Positions 22,388-35,325 of a stretch of 64,000 nt of DNA are shown here, one piece after another. The DNA comes from Poecilobothrus nobilitatus (Eukaryota; Arthropoda; Insecta; Diptera; Dolichopodidae). The position numbers and the translations under genes are program-made. The DNA is taken from assembly GCA_947095535.1 (NCBI GenBank), contig OX352772.1, positions 162,721,162-162,785,161 of the forward strand, given 5' to 3'. The notes beneath the pieces were generated by a model, which saw only the letters and a program-made list of their open reading frames with translations, was not told where the DNA came from and did no database searches. Numbering within the stretch: the first letter of the stretch is position 1; the number at the start of each line of letters is the position of its first letter.

Positions 22388-22693
22388 TCATCGAATAATT
22401 TTGTAATGAATTTGCCAATTATGTTTTGATTGCGCTAAAAATTGTGGACTACAAAACCAAGTTTTTGAATCGATAAGCTTGATTGCTAACAAACCTCTAC
22501 TAATTAAGTTTGTAGGGTTTTTATCGCCTGTTACATATCCCCAACTAAATTTGTGTTTTTCCCTAAGTTTCTGAATTTTAGCTATTCTGTTAGCTACGAA
22601 AGTTTTAAATTTTTTGGAAGCGGCCGCTATCCAGGCCCAAACTATTTGTGAATCAGACCAACAATAATTTTCTGGATTCTTTTCAAGTTGCAA
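22388..22693 (-). pseudogene. BEL/Pao RNase H region
   Basis: CWSDSQIVWAWI, FVANRIAKIQ, FSWGYVTGDKNPTNLISRG and TWFCSPQFL are the standard Pao landmarks (the canonical forms being SDS..VL.W, V.NRV..I, W.HV....NPAD..SRG, W..GP..L). The Asp of CWSDS is kept. Coding upstream is frameshifted, with a nonsense-rich stretch 22694-23110 that still contains fragments of the connection domain. Confidence 0.75.
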
Positions 22694-23111
22694 GTTGTAT
22701 ATAATTCAACTTAGAAGCTCCAATCCAAATAAGGCAGCACATAGCTCAAGTGGTGGCATTATAAGTTGTTTTAAGAGTGCGACCCGAGATTTAAAAGTTA
22801 ACCAATTTACTGAAATGTTGCCGAATTCATCAATCTTGCGTACATAGATGCGTGCTCGGGAGGCCTTGAGCATCTACTAAAACGTGAAAATCGGGATCTA
22901 AGTTGGTCGAAATTATATATCTTAAAATTTGTATTGTACAATTAATAAATGTAATTGATCATAAAACGATATCCAGTATGATTGTAAATTTTATGGTATT
23001 GTTTCATCCCAGTTCAAATTACAATAATTACAATTAATAAATGTGATCATAAAACGATATCCAGTATGATTGTAAATTTTATGGTATTGTTTCATCCCAG
23101 TTCAAATTTAA

Positions 23112-23905
23112 CTACCGTAATTTTTGTATGAAAATTTTAGCTAAAACAATCAAAGGTCCGAGCAAATCCAATGCATCGAAAATTTTTGCAACGATTCTGT
23201 TGCTTACGATAACTGTTCGCTTACAAATACGAGAAGGTAATTTTATTGCTTGGTGAAAGTAACGAAAATTATATTCTTCAGGTTTCCAGTATAAACCAAA
23301 TGTTTTAATGACGTTGTCGTTTGGGACCTTAAGAAATTTTTCTTTGCTAGCATCATCAATTTTCAAGATTTTTTTATGTTATGTTTCAGTACTTCAATTT
23401 CATATTTGATTTTAATTGTTTCATCAAAGCTATCTGATCCTGCAATAATGTCGTCAATGCAAATATTCGAAGCTAAGATGTCACAACCTAATATAAAATT
23501 TGCCCTTTCATCTATGCTTAGTTTAAACACCTTGTACTTGAAAAGCTGATGCCGTACTATAGATTAAAGTTTTTAAACGAAATACTTGAATCTTTTTTGT
23601 TGGGTTATTATGCACTGGAAATAAACTATCGTTTTCAGCCATATCAACCATACGATACATTTTTGTAATGTCCCCTGTCAATACATACATCTGAATTTTC
23701 GAAATCTAAATAAATGTGAATACAAGTCTTTCTGCAATGTTGGACCGATCATTATGATATCGTTAAGCGTGCGAGAAGTTGTGGTTTTGTAACTTGCATC
23801 GAAGACTATTTTGAGACCAGTACTGGATGAATCCGGTTTGATGACGCAATGGTGTGGAAGAAAGTAATGATTTTGTGGTAAACTTTGCAAATCCACTTCT
23901 GACAT
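23112..23905 (-). pseudogene. BEL/Pao reverse transcriptase
   Basis: N-terminal RT block YFLPHHCVIKPDSSSTGLKI then VFDAS (motif A region) at 23905-23678. The catalytic box reads CIDDIIAGSD near 23440-23470, so the usual Tyr of YVDD is Cys, although both Asp residues remain. The downstream block NVIKTFGLYWKPEEYNF, KRTVIVSNRIVAKIFD and LGPLIVLAKIF (23366-23112) is the Pao-specific connection. Several frameshifts. Confidence 0.8.
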
Positions 23906-24481
23906 GTGATCTAACCTTAAATATTTATCAATAATAAAATGTATTCTTCATATAATTTTGTATTTTTTGACAATTTTGACTCAAGTGAGTATTGACGTTC
24001 TAATGCTATATCGAAAGAATTTCCTAATATACTTGGACCTTGTCGAAATGTAATCATACACTACATCGACAAGATGGTAACCTTTGATAATTGTTTAGGA
24101 AGTGATTTTCACACCTTTGTTCTTCATTGATGTTTTACAATTTTCTTGGTGGTCTTCCATCTCCCAAAACTGTTTGACGATTTTGTCTAAATTGCCGAAA
24201 TTTTCATTACGCAAGTCCTGTGTAGTTACTTTGGAACATGATGTATAGTACTTAACGTATGTATAGTTACTTTGAAACCTGTGATAAATACTGATTGTTT
24301 CACGGGCCAGATATCACATAACCAAGCAGGGTTTTCTGTAAGGTAGGTAAATTTTTTCCTAAATGAATTTGGCCTACAGAAAGTAATTCATAAAATATGC
24401 CCGCACCTAATAAAATATATATTTTTGCGGCTCGAAAAAGTTAGGATCTGCCGAATTATTTAAAACATTACTCGGAAGATT

Positions 24482-24790
24482 TCAATTATTAATAATTATA
24501 AATGTGTCTCGATGATGACATGATATGTTAGGTAAGATGAATGCTTCGGTATTTTCTTGAAAACCATTAAATCGAGATTTTATATTTATGTTTGCTTTAT
24601 ATTTGATGTCAGTTGATAATTCACTAATACCACCTAATTGGATATTGATTTTTTCTTTCTGTATTCTTAATTTTTGTACCAGCCGTTCAGTAATGAAATT
24701 GAGTTGACTTCCTGAATCTAATAACGCACGACAAGGGATAAATTCACAAGATGAGTTGCTAATTTCTATAGCAGCTAAAATTATTTGCAT
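24482..24790 (-). pseudogene. BEL/Pao aspartic protease
   Basis: CRALLDSGSQLNFIT carries the catalytic DSG, followed by the RLVQKLRIQKE helix and a GGIS block, as in Pao proteases. The region upstream (24790-25245) still shows Cys/His-rich nucleocapsid remnants but is broken. Confidence 0.7.
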
Positions 24791-25540
24791 GAACCGAATG
24801 TTGCGTTGTGAACAGTTTCAAATCGTTTAGAATTTCCTGATTGAATTTTTCGCGTAGCATTAACATCGGTTGGTTGTGTATTTTTGTGAATTATATTTTG
24901 TGATTTTATTGCAGTATTTTTATTTTCGATGATGTCATAACTATGTTACCGTAAACATAAAAGCTAATTGTGCTTCTTATTGTACTTAAAACAATTTCTG
25001 GAGCGCCAATCATTAGATTGATGACTATTGTTTTAACAATTAATACACAATTTTTAACGTTTTACTTCATAAAATCGTTTCTTTGGTGAAAGATTTAAAA
25101 AGATTTCACATTTGAAAATCGGAGTACGTTTGTTATCTAATGAACAATTTTCCAATTTCGATGCGATTAATGTAAACTCTTATTTGATTTGGAAAATAAA
25201 GGCATAACTGAATTTGTAGCGTAAAGTTTTGAGACATGTAGATTTCTAATGTTGTGCATCATCTGTGTATGAAATCAAATATTTCATTCCATATTGGAGT
25301 TTATTTAAAGTAAAAGCATCCTCCTCCCATTTAACTTTCGTTTGAAAATCAAATTTGGATGAAATCAAGTATACTAATAATGAATCTGCTAGTTGCTCTT
25401 TATTTCCCAATTGGAGAAGAGCCCGAAAATAAGAACTAATACCATCACTTAATGTTCGAAATTGTTCAGCCGATGACTGTCTTTCAATGGTTGGAAAATT
25501 TATAATTTTAGCTATATGATCCTGAAAAATTAAACGTTCT

Positions 25541-27089
25541 TTATACCCGTACGATAGGATCGGGTATAATAAAATAACTCCTCCGTTTGTAACACCTCGA
25601 AATAAACGAGCTAGATATACCTTCAAAGGTATGGATCGGATCAGAAAAAAATTCTAAGACTTTTGAGCCATGTCCGTCCGTCCGTCCGTCCGTCAGCACG
25701 CTAACTCAAAAACTAAGAAAGTTAGAACCTTGAAATTTACACAAAATATTCTGGGAGTAATTTGTAGGTTCCCTATTTTTTTTGGTTGAGTTTGGACCAA
25801 GCCTTAGGGTAGCTCTCTAACACCTAACTTTTAGATCCCTACATTTTTTTTTAAATAGAGCTATGAAATTTTAACAGCTAATAGATCTCACAAAAATATT
25901 AATTTTATTTTTAATAACTTTTTTTTGTAGCCCCACCCGTTACGGAGCTACAGCTCCCCAAAGGTTCAAAAAAGCTCTATATTTAAATTGTTATAGCACA
26001 AGTTATATAAGGTATATCTTCATTTTGAAAACGCCAAACGATTACTACTTTTATTAGCTTTAAAAGTATATATACAATAAATATATATTTGTGATATACG
26101 GTGTCTTAATTTACCGTTATGCAAAACTCAAATTTTACAAAATCCTTTAACCCTTCTATCTTCTAAACGGTTTAAGTTGGAAACTTGAAATTTTTACAGA
26201 AGTTAGATCTTTAAAAATAAGTATGAGTCATTTCAGAAATTTTTTTTGTATCACTCCCCGTTTAGGAGCTGTAAGGGGTCAAAAACTGAAAATTTCCTAT
26301 TTTTAAACACCTGTAACTTGAACACCTGTTAAAATTTTTTTGAAGTAATACACAAAAATTAAAGCTTCAACATTATACTCGTATTTCTGTAAACAACTTT
26401 TTTTAATAATATAGAGTTACTTTATAATTGACGAAAGTGTTACTTGATTTTTTCAAATTTTCTAACAAATTTCTTTAAAACGAATTTTTTCCATTTTGTT
26501 TTACTCGATAATTTGAAATTGTTGAGGATATAATGCGTAGTACAAAAAAATGTAAATAAATAAACAACATAACGGTTGCTTGAAGAATTTTTATTTATAT
26601 GATATTGATATATATACATACTTATATAATATCATGTTTATTTTTACATATCGTATATGTCACTAGTGAATGATATCCCCGTATTTACATACATATATGT
26701 ATTTTATTGTACTTATAAGAAATTATTCTGTCAATGGAATATTTAAATATAATATAATATTTAAAATTATATTTATTATTTTGTACTAAGTAAATTTAAT
26801 ATACATTTACCGCTTAGTATTAAATGGTACTATAGAATATTTGAAAAAGTTTTGGATTGATAATCGTTATGTGGAAGGTTAGAATCTGCTTTAGAAAAAT
26901 GTACATATAAACATATAGTTTGAATATATGTACAACCCATAAGTTCTAGAAATTATAAAATGCACCCAAATTATTTTAAAATACTAAAATATTTAAAAAA
27001 TAATATTGTAGGCAGAGTGGCTGTGAACATACTAACGGTTCGTACGGGTATCTAAGAGTTGACAAAGGCAACTGTATTCTTCCTCGTTT
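25541..27089 (+). mobile_element. Family C non-autonomous element, copy C1
   Basis: Head TTATACCCGTACGATAGGAT, (GTCC)n at 25675-25692, AACTCAAAAACTAAG, GTTACGGAGCTACAGC, TTTACCGTTATGCAAAA, ACACCTGTAACTTG; tail CGGTTCGTACGGGTATCT...GTATTCTTCCTCGTTT. No coding capacity. About 90% similar to C2 by eye. Confidence 0.8.
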
Positions 27090-27173
27090 TTAAACCGAGT
27101 TTTTAATAAAGATTAAGCTTGCGCATAATTGTTCGATGTAATTTCAAGTTGTTCAATTGGTTGTAATGCCTTT

Positions 27174-28730
27174 TTATACCCGTACGATAGGATCGGGTAT
27201 AATAAAATTATTCCTCCGTTTGTAACACCTCGAAATAAGTGAGCTAGATATACCTTCAAAGGTATGGATCGGATCAGAAAAAAATTCTAAGACTTTTGAG
27301 CCATGTCCGTCGGTCCGTCCGTCCATCCGTCAGCACGCTAACTCAAAAACTAAGAAAGCTAAAATCTTGAAATTTACACAAAATATTCTGGGAGTAATTT
27401 GTAGATTCCCTATTTTGTTTGGTTGAGTTTGGACCAAAACTTAGGGTAGCTCTCGAACACCTAACTTTTAGATTCCGACATTTTTTTTGAAATAGAGCTA
27501 TGAAATTTTAACTGCTGATAGATCTCACAAAAATATTAATTTTATTTTTTATAACTTTTTTTTGTAGTCCCACCCGTTACAGAGCTACAGCTCCCCAAAG
27601 GTTCAAAAAAGCTCTATATTTAAATTGTTATAGCACAAGTTGTATAAAGTATATCTTCATTTTGAAAACACCAAACGATTACTATTTCATTAGCTTTAAA
27701 AGTATATATACAATAAATATATATTTGTGGCATACGGTGTCTTAATTTACCGTTATGCGAAACTCAAATTTTGAAAAATCCTTTAACCCTTCTATCTTCT
27801 AAACGGTTTAAGTTAGAAACTTGAAATTTTGACAGAAGTTAGATCTTTGAAAATAAGTATGAGTCATTTCCCCGTTTAGGAGCTGTAAGGGGTCAAAAAC
27901 TGAAAATTTCCTATTTTTAAACACCTGTAACTTGAACACCTGTCAAAATTTTTTTGAAGTAATACACAAAAATTAAAGCTTCAACATTATACTCTTATTT
28001 CTGTTAACAACTTTTTTTAATAATATAGGGTTACTTTATAATTGACGAAAGTGTTACTTGATTTTTTCAAATTTTCTAACAAATTTCTTTAACGAATTTT
28101 TTCGATTTTGTTTTACTCGATAATTTGAAATTGTTCAGGATATAATGCGTAGTACAAAAAAATGTAAATAAATAAACAACATAACGGTTGCTTGAAGAAT
28201 TTTTATTTATATGATATTGATAAATATACATACTTATATAATATCATGTTTATTTACATATCGTATATGTCACTAGTGAATGAATGATAAGAGTATAGAT
28301 GTATATTATATAGCACCGTATTTACATAAATAAATCTATTTTATTGTACTTATAAGAAATTATTCTGTCAATGGAATATTTAAATATAATATAATATAAT
28401 ATTTAAAATTGTATTTACTACTTTGTACTAAGTAAATTTAATATACATTTACCGCTTAGTATTAAATGGTACTATAGAATATTTGAAAAAGTTTTGGATT
28501 GATAATCGTTATGTGGAAGGTTAAAATCTGCTTTTAAAGAATGTATAAACATATAGTTTGAATATATGTACAACCCATAATTCTAGAAATTATAAAATTC
28601 ACTCAAATTATTTTAAAATACTAAAATATTAAAAAAATAATATTGTAAGCAAAGTGACAGGCTGTGAACATACTAACGGTTCGTACGGGTATCTAAGAGT
28701 TGACAAAGGCAACTGTATTCTTCCTCGTTT
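27174..28730 (+). mobile_element. Family C non-autonomous element, copy C2
   Basis: Same structure and orientation as C1: head TTATACCCGTACGATAGGAT, (GTCC)n near 27306-27325, tail ending TTCCTCGTTT. It lacks a short segment near 27870 that C1 has. The separate target in gag shows two independent insertions rather than a tandem duplication. Confidence 0.8.
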
Positions 28731-29250
28731 GTAATAAGACAGGATCCAAGAAATTGAAATTTTTCAATGTTTGTTAATTTGTCATCGTTGTGTATCAAAT
28801 TCATAAACATAGATATAAATCAGGTCAGTCGATATATTCACAAGCTAGTTTGAATTGTGGCAAAGATTTGATTTTTGGTTTATTGTGAAATATGGTTGAT
28901 TCTACAAACGAATTATTCAAAGATGATGATTTTGCTCTTTTACTTTCAATTACTTCTAATAATTTTGATTTTATGCTTACATATGCTTCCTCAAATTCTT
29001 CGCGCTTTTCATCCGATTTTTCTCGTTTTTTTGCATCCAACGATTCCAATTTTGATATGTAATAGCTCTCTAACATTCCAAGACTAGTCTCTGCTTCCGA
29101 TAATGAAACTAAGGTTTGTTTTTTATACAAAATATTTTTTATTCTTATCTGTTGACCTATTACGATATTACGACACCCCGTTGACTACGAAGATTTGCCA
29201 AAATTCCAGTTAGATCGTCCTCTTCAATTTTGTTTTCGTCAGCTTGTGAT

Positions 29251-30189
29251 ACCGTCTCTGATGTCACTTTAATTATAGGTGTATGTTATGTGCAATATTA
29301 TAATATGTATTAAAATAAAGAATTATAAATATGTATTAAAATAAGGAATGATATATTGTATGTAAACTTATAGTAATGTGTGTTTTTCAAAATTCGAGAA
29401 CGTGCAAATCGCAATTTTAATTTTTTAGTTTTTGTTTTGCGGAATTCCAAGATGAATGTTGCGAGGGTAAACCTTTTTAAACTCAATTGTTGTTGTAAAA
29501 AAAATACGAACCGAAATTTTTCCCAAATTATTCTATTTCTATTCAAGATGTATTATTAATTGAACATAAAGGTTGCCTTCTTAATGCTATTTTAGTTATT
29601 TTTATAAATACTTTCAAATTTTATTAGTTTATTTAAATTTTTTACATTTCAAAATATTATTTAATAATTATTAAAAACAACTTTTCAGCGTACTATCAGC
29701 TGCAATGTCGTAATAAAAAGAAAGAATAGAGTTTGGATTTCATGGCTTTACAGGAAATATGATAAAAATTAATGCTGTCGCTTTTTAGCAAGTGCATTAT
29801 GAATTAAAAACAAAATTATATGAATTTCTAATTAATTATAAAATTACTACATTTGTTCTTTTTTAATGAATTTAACTAAAAGAGCTTGTTTCGAAATTTG
29901 AATTGCAATGTGGTGAATTTTGAGTTAACAATTTAAAAGTACATATTTTTTATTTCAAAGTTTGAACAATAATTTTTCTAGTTTTTAAAATTCAAATTAA
30001 AATTTAACTTAAATTGATTAACATTTTTTTTTTAATCTAGTTTTAAATCTGTAATTGTTCAAATTGAATTTGAACAAACGCATTCAAGATTTTTTTATCA
30101 ATGAAGGTGTAAAATTTGCATTTTTTTGTAATCTGACAATACAAAGAAGAAACAACTGGATCTTTATCAACAATTAATGTGTATTGTTA
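29251..30189. other. AT-rich spacer, nothing recognised
   Basis: No coding frame with recognisable motifs and no clear repeat ends. It may contain the lost 5' LTR of the BEL element and the upstream part of the polymerase relic at 30190. Confidence 0.3.
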
Positions 30190-30561
30190 CATATCCTACA
30201 ACTCAAGACAATTTAGAAACGTTTGAAGAATGAGTTTTATATTACAATACAGATTGAGGTGTTTACATAAGGTAGAATATGATCCATCAACCGGAGATTT
30301 TATTGGTGACATCATACATGTTTCTTTTTACGCAATAACACTTATTGATTACATAAAAAGTTATATTATTATGAGTTTGTTTGTGGTGGGCCAAAAAATT
30401 AAGTGTATAATGTTTTCAGTACCAAAGATAATTCAAAAAATGTTGTATGTAAAGTTAAAGGTATCCCTTTTAATTATACTGCAGCTAAACAAGTTAATTT
30501 TGAGACAATTAAAAATGATCTTCTAAATATGTGGGCAAATACTTTTGAAGGGCCAGTTTAG
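30190..30561 (+). pseudogene. Polinton DNA polymerase B, C-terminal relic
   Basis: Recognisable only across three frames: motif C region VLYYNTD followed by a stop (canonical YxDTDS), then EYDPSTGDFIGDI, then FVCGGPKN (stop) VYNVFSTKDNSKN and CKVKGIPFNYTAAKQVNF. This CKVKG / VNFE ending belongs to a different Polinton polymerase subtype from those at 4.7 and 60.5 kb. Everything upstream of motif C is gone. Confidence 0.65.
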
Positions 30562-30749
30562 GTTAAAATAATTTTTCGAGGGCTGTATAGAATATATGAA
30601 ATGAAAAAACTCTTACCAGTATACAACTCTAAAATTTATTAAAAAATTATATAAATTTATTAAAAAAAAATTCAGAGCGTTAATAAAAAATAAAAATAGT
30701 AAAAATTAATGAGATGTATGGAATATGGATTTATATTAATGTATGGATT

Positions 30750-33461
30750 TATATTAATGAGATGTATGGAATCTCTGATGAGAATTTGCGAGTTTATCGA
30801 AGTCTGGACATAATTCGCTCGTAGCAATTCTTAAAACAGCTTGAAGATTTTTGTCTGTTAATACAGACCTTTGCTGTGATTTGTTAAATTCATTCTCGAA
30901 AACATCATTTCGCAAACATATGTGGAACCAAATATTACAAAAACTTATTTTGCTAGATTATTTAATTCTGCAAATTTTTCTTTTCCCAACGAGAAATAAA
31001 AATCTACCAAATGCATTGTTCTAAAATTTTCTTTTAATAGTGGATCACATTGCAAATCAATCAACTGCAATTACGCTTCTGCAGGTGCTTCTTCAACTGC
31101 AAAAGAAAATGGACAAGAAACCAGAAACATTATATTTTCCATTTTTTAAAATCTTGAAAACGACGTGAAAACTCCGCTTGTAAATAAGATATTGCAGTAT
31201 TATATTTTTGAAAATCCTAATTAGTTGTAATCTGGCTTCTTGCTTTCATAGTTGGGAAATGAATTAAATTTTCAAATTGTAAATGTTGCGAAAAAAGTAA
31301 TAATTTTGTCGTGAATGATTTTACATTATTATATATTTCATGTATAAGCAAATTTTTCTCTTGGAGTTTTATATTAAGGTCGTGTAAATGTTTCATTATA
31401 TCAACAGCAAAGGTGAAATCATTTAACCATTGCTCTTTTTTTAATTCGTGGAAATTTATTATTCATTTCTAAATAAAGAATTATTTCATCTTTTAATACC
31501 AATACTCTCCGTAATACTTTAGCTAAACTCAGCCATCCTACAGGTGTGTGGTAAGGAATATCGGTGTGCTCAGATTCTATATCTTCCATTAGCGATACGA
31601 ATTCAGGGTGATTTAAAGCACGACCACGAATAAAATTAACAATTTTAGTTACAACACTAATAACGTTATTAGGTTTTAGCACACCTTTACAGAGAACTTC
31701 CTGATGGAGAATACAATGCAAAAAATATATTTCTAAATTCGGATTTTCAATTTTAGCTTGGTCATTTATCCTTCTCAATAAACCAACGTTTTTTCCAGTT
31801 AAGCTTGGACATCCATCTGTGGTAACACTGAAAGCTTTTCTCCAATTCAAACCTATTTTATTAAGGGAGATGTTAACTTCTGCAATCAAATCCCCACCAG
31901 TCGTTTCATTGGTTGTAAGCTTGCAAGCTCCTCTATAATTTCAAATTGATTATTAATACCGCGAACAAATATCGTTAACTGTTCAGTGTCTTTGATATCA
32001 CAACTGTTATCTAGTGCTAATGAAAAATGTGTAAAAGATGAAGCTTTTGATTTTAACTGGGATAACAAACTTTCAGAAATATCCGTAATACGTCTTACGT
32101 CAGTTCTGCGTGACAAAGAAATATTTTCAAACAGTTTTTTCTTCCACCATACAATCAATAGTTTCCACCATACAATCTTTTAGAAACTCACCGTCTTGAA
32201 ACGGCTTACTATATTTTACAATTTTATGTGCAATTCCATACCTGGTTCACTGGTTGATAATTTATTATATTTCTCTGCATGTTTTGTTGCAAAATATCTT
32301 CTCAAATTATACTCTCTCAAATTATACTAGTCTGCAAGGAAACTGACACAGTAAAAAAACAAGTAAATGTAACAGTAAGTCGATGCAACCGACTTATTTA
32401 TACCCTACACCTAAAAAATTCAAATTAAATTAAAAATCCATAAGTTGTTTTAGTTAGGTATTTAATATAAGCTAAAAAAAAATAAATGCTTTTACAACAT
32501 TTGTACACAATTTCAGGTTTCTATCTTTATTGAATTCGAAGATATGCTTGTAAGGTCTTGGGAAGTGTGTGAAGGCACCCGGACCACCACCCCAATTCAT
32601 CTCAAATTTTAGAGACATCATCAGAACAGGGTAGAAATACTCTTATATCGAATTTCAAGTTTTTATATTTATTAATTTCGAAGATATGCTAGTTCGGTCT
32701 TGGGAATTGTGTGGGAGATACCCGAACAACCATTCCAATTCATCTGAAATTTTAGGCAAATCATCCTGGTATCAAATTTGCAGTTTCTATCTTTATTAAT
32801 TTCGAAGATATGCTTGTTCGGTTTTGGGAGTTGTATGGGAGGTACCCGAACGATCACTCCAATTCATCTCAAATTTTAGGCAAATCAGGGATTTAGGAAA
32901 CAGCACCCTCGTATCAAATTTGAAGTTCCTATCTTTATTAATTTCGAAGATATGCTTTTTCGTTTTTGGGAGTTGTATGAGAAGTACCCGAACAGCTCCT
33001 CCAATTCATCTCAAATTTCACACAAATAAAGGATTCAGGAAACAACACCCTACTACTAAATTTGAAGTTTCTATCTTTATTAATTTCGAAGATATACGTA
33101 TTCAGTTTTGGCAGTTGTATGGGAGGAACCCGAACGCATGGTCCGATTTCGCCCATTTACAATCCCCGCCTTACCTTGGTCATTGTTAACGTACAGTATA
33201 AATTTCATCAAGATAGCATCATTATTTTTTGAGTTATCGTGCGTACGGACGGACGGACGGACATCGCTAAATCGTCTCAGAAGGTGATCCTAATTCAGAA
33301 TATATATACATGTCTATACTTAACTCGCTTTCTTTTAGTAGTTACAAACACCATACCAAAGTTAATATACGCTATACTTAATGTGTAGGGTATAAAAATT
33401 GCGAAGTCCATTGTTCTTTAAAAATTCTGCATTCAGCATCAACTTTCCTTTTCTTTTCCAT
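30750..33461 (-). pseudogene. hAT transposase relic (GTF2IRD2/ZBED-like)
   Basis: Start MEKKRKVDAECRIFKEQW at 33461, interrupted by a family B element (32361-33395). It resumes as EYNLRRYFATKHAEKY (BED-like zinc region), then RRTDVRRITDISESLLSQL, FTHFSLALDNSCD, FVRGIN (32158-31886) and, in the next frame, FSVTTDGCPSLTGKNVG, FLHCILHQEVLC, VGWLSLAKVLRRV (31889-31419). Further decayed C-terminal sequence (LHDLNIKLQEKN, FPTMKARSQ) runs to about 30850. Stops and shifts throughout. A GGCGGGCCGG...TTGCCCACAG stretch near 33750 may be its 5' terminal region. Confidence 0.8.
32361..33395 (-). mobile_element. Family B non-autonomous element, copy B1
   Basis: Ends include TTATTTATACCCTACACCTAAA at the left and TGTGTAGGGTATAAAA at 33382-33395. 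(GGAC)n at 33246-33262 marks the head, so the element is reversed. The middle (32518-33160) is a tandem array of about five 126-144 bp units, each with TTTCTATCTTTATTAATTTCG, AAGATATGCTTGTTCGGT and GGGAGTTGTATGGGAG. It lies between the N-terminus and the zinc region of the hAT relic. Confidence 0.72.
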
Positions 33462-33469
33462 TTCTGTTT

Positions 33470-34860
33470 AAAGCCCAGTAATGTTTACGTTGGTTATACG
33501 AATACAGTTGTGATGTAGTATAAAATAATTTATGATTTTTTTAAAAATAACAAAAGTGCTATGACTACATCTTCACTTTCAGAGCCTACTATTTTTAAAA
33601 AAATAGATATGAATGCATAATTATTTTGAAAATAAATATTATATATTATGTATATATTTGTTATAGAAAGTAAGTTATTTTCTAAATTAGATATAATAAT
33701 TTATTTTGTCGGTGTGGGCCTGGAAACGTATGCATTTGGCGGGCCGGCTTTTGCCCACAGATTAAAATCTATCTAAACTATAAAAACAGAGAAGATATTT
33801 TAGTGTTTTGCGAAAATATTAGACGTACTAAATCTGTTGAAGTAATCACAGTAATCACAAAAATAAATAAATAAAATACATCTTTGTATTTTGTTATTTA
33901 AATAATATCTACCTTTTTACCGACCTCATACTTTAATGTATAAGGTAGGTATTGTTTTCATACTAAAAATTTGTACCCGAGATTTTCGCAAAAATGCACT
34001 ACTGCGGTGTGGAGAAGGCTGTAAAAAAATTTTCAGCATGATGTCGGTCTGTGTGTGTGAGCGGAACTGAGCGGAATTTTTTGAAATTTCATATTTAAGG
34101 TTTTGACGTAAATATCTCGGATTGATAAGCTTTTGGAGCAAATCGGACAACCGCAAGTGGTAGTTTATTAGTGTACTTTTTAAGTTTTTACGAATATTTC
34201 GTAACAGAAAAATTTTGTGAGAAAAATTATTAAGCAAAAGTTGTTACAAAAGTAAAGAGGAACAACTTTGCCATAGAACGACTTTAACTTTTATTTAATT
34301 TTTTTTCTAAGTCCAAATTTCATACGTAACACTCCATATGAATTTATATGAACAATTTTTTTTTGTTTTTTTTTTATATCTCAAAAATTTTTATACATAC
34401 ATATGTATGTACTTATATCTATGTCAATGCAAATTCATTTATTGATGACATAAAATTAAAACGGTAAAATTTTTGTTAGCAGATTTATTATTAATCTTAT
34501 GTTTGTTTTGTATTTGTTTACAGTTTTCATTATTTTTTACTTTTAATATTATTTTTTGAATGAAAAAAAAATCATGTATCTACATTACAATAATAATAAT
34601 AATAAATGGATGTATGAATGAATGTACATATATTTTTACGATTTCATTGCATATAATTATTTTTATTGAATAAAACAAAATGTTATTAAATTATTAGAAG
34701 TTATTTTACTTTGATATAAATTATTATGTAAAAAATTTATAAATTTTGGCATTGTACTTTTTGTGTAGTGGCGTTCGGTCCTGTGGTGGAGACAGCTGAT
34801 TTTTTATTTATACAAGCATTATGAATGTAATCAAATCCACGCCACTTTACAAATACTTTA
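33470..34860. other. Spacer with a short hairpin element fragment
   Basis: No genes recognised. The inverted repeat ACCTCATAC/GTATAAGGT (33923-33946) opens a stretch with CTGTGTGTGTGAGCGGAACTG and AATATCTCGGATTGATAAGC, which looks like a degraded non-autonomous element. The rest is AT-rich with short microsatellites (TAA near 34595). Confidence 0.35.
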
Positions 34861-35325
34861 TTTCCTTATTTTTCAACACAAGTTTTATAATACATATCTT
34901 CAATCTCGAAACGCCAAACGACAGCTTATTTTATAAGTTTTATAAGTATATATAAAATAAATAAATAGTTTTCCTATATGGTGTCTTAATTTATCGTTAT
35001 GCGAAACTTAATTTTTGCAAAATGCTTGAGCACTTCTATCTTCCAAACAGGTTAAGTTAGAAACTTGAAATTTTCAGAGGAGTTAAATCTTTGAAAATAA
35101 GTATTAGCCATTTCAATAAATATTTTTGTATCTCCCCCATTTAGGGGCTGTGAGGGTACAAAAGCTGAACATTCCCCATTTTTAAAGACCTGTAACTTGA
35201 ACACCTGTTTAAATTTTTTTGAAGTAATATACAAAAATTAAAGCTCCAATATACATATTTTTATTTCTGTTAATAACTTTTCTTAATAATATAGGGTTAC
35301 CTTTATTGCGAAAAAGTTACTTATT
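34860..35325 (+). mobile_element. Family C fragment, internal part only
   Basis: Diverged match to the interior of C1/C2: CGAAACGCCAAACGACAGC, GGTGTCTTAATTTATCGTTA, TTCCAAACAGGTTAAGTTAG, CCTGTAACTTGAACACCTGT, ending at ATAGGGTTAC near 35300. Head and tail are missing, and a family B element begins directly after it. Confidence 0.6.

Larger units (their letters stand above)
21130..29250 (-). mobile_element. BEL/Pao LTR retrotransposon, decayed, minus strand
   Basis: Gag (DUF1759 type), aspartic protease, reverse transcriptase, RNase H and integrase pieces follow in the Pao order from 29250 down to 21130, all with stops or frameshifts. Two family C elements (25541-27089 and 27174-28730) interrupt gag. 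LTRs were not identified. Confidence 0.85.
25246..29250 (-). pseudogene. BEL/Pao gag split by two insertions
   Basis: The N-terminal part is at 29250-28735: ETVSQADENKIEEDD, a coiled-coil-like stretch (LDAKKREKSDEKREEF) and KIKSLPQFKL, ending LTNIEKFQFLGSCL. A 78-bp island between the insertions (27094-27171) codes KALQPIEQLEITSNN and SLLKTRF. The rest, from ERLIFQDHIAKIINFP to LQYGMKYL, lies at 25540-25246. The three pieces line up as one DUF1759-type gag. The first 34 codons of the open frame ending at 25246 belong to the inserted element. Confidence 0.8.

Noticed and set aside
29310..29546. Minus-strand 78-codon frame
   Set aside because: No recognisable motif, and it lies in a decayed spacer next to the BEL element.
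33926..34237. Minus-strand 103-codon frame
   Set aside because: Falls in a degraded non-autonomous element; no motif supports it.
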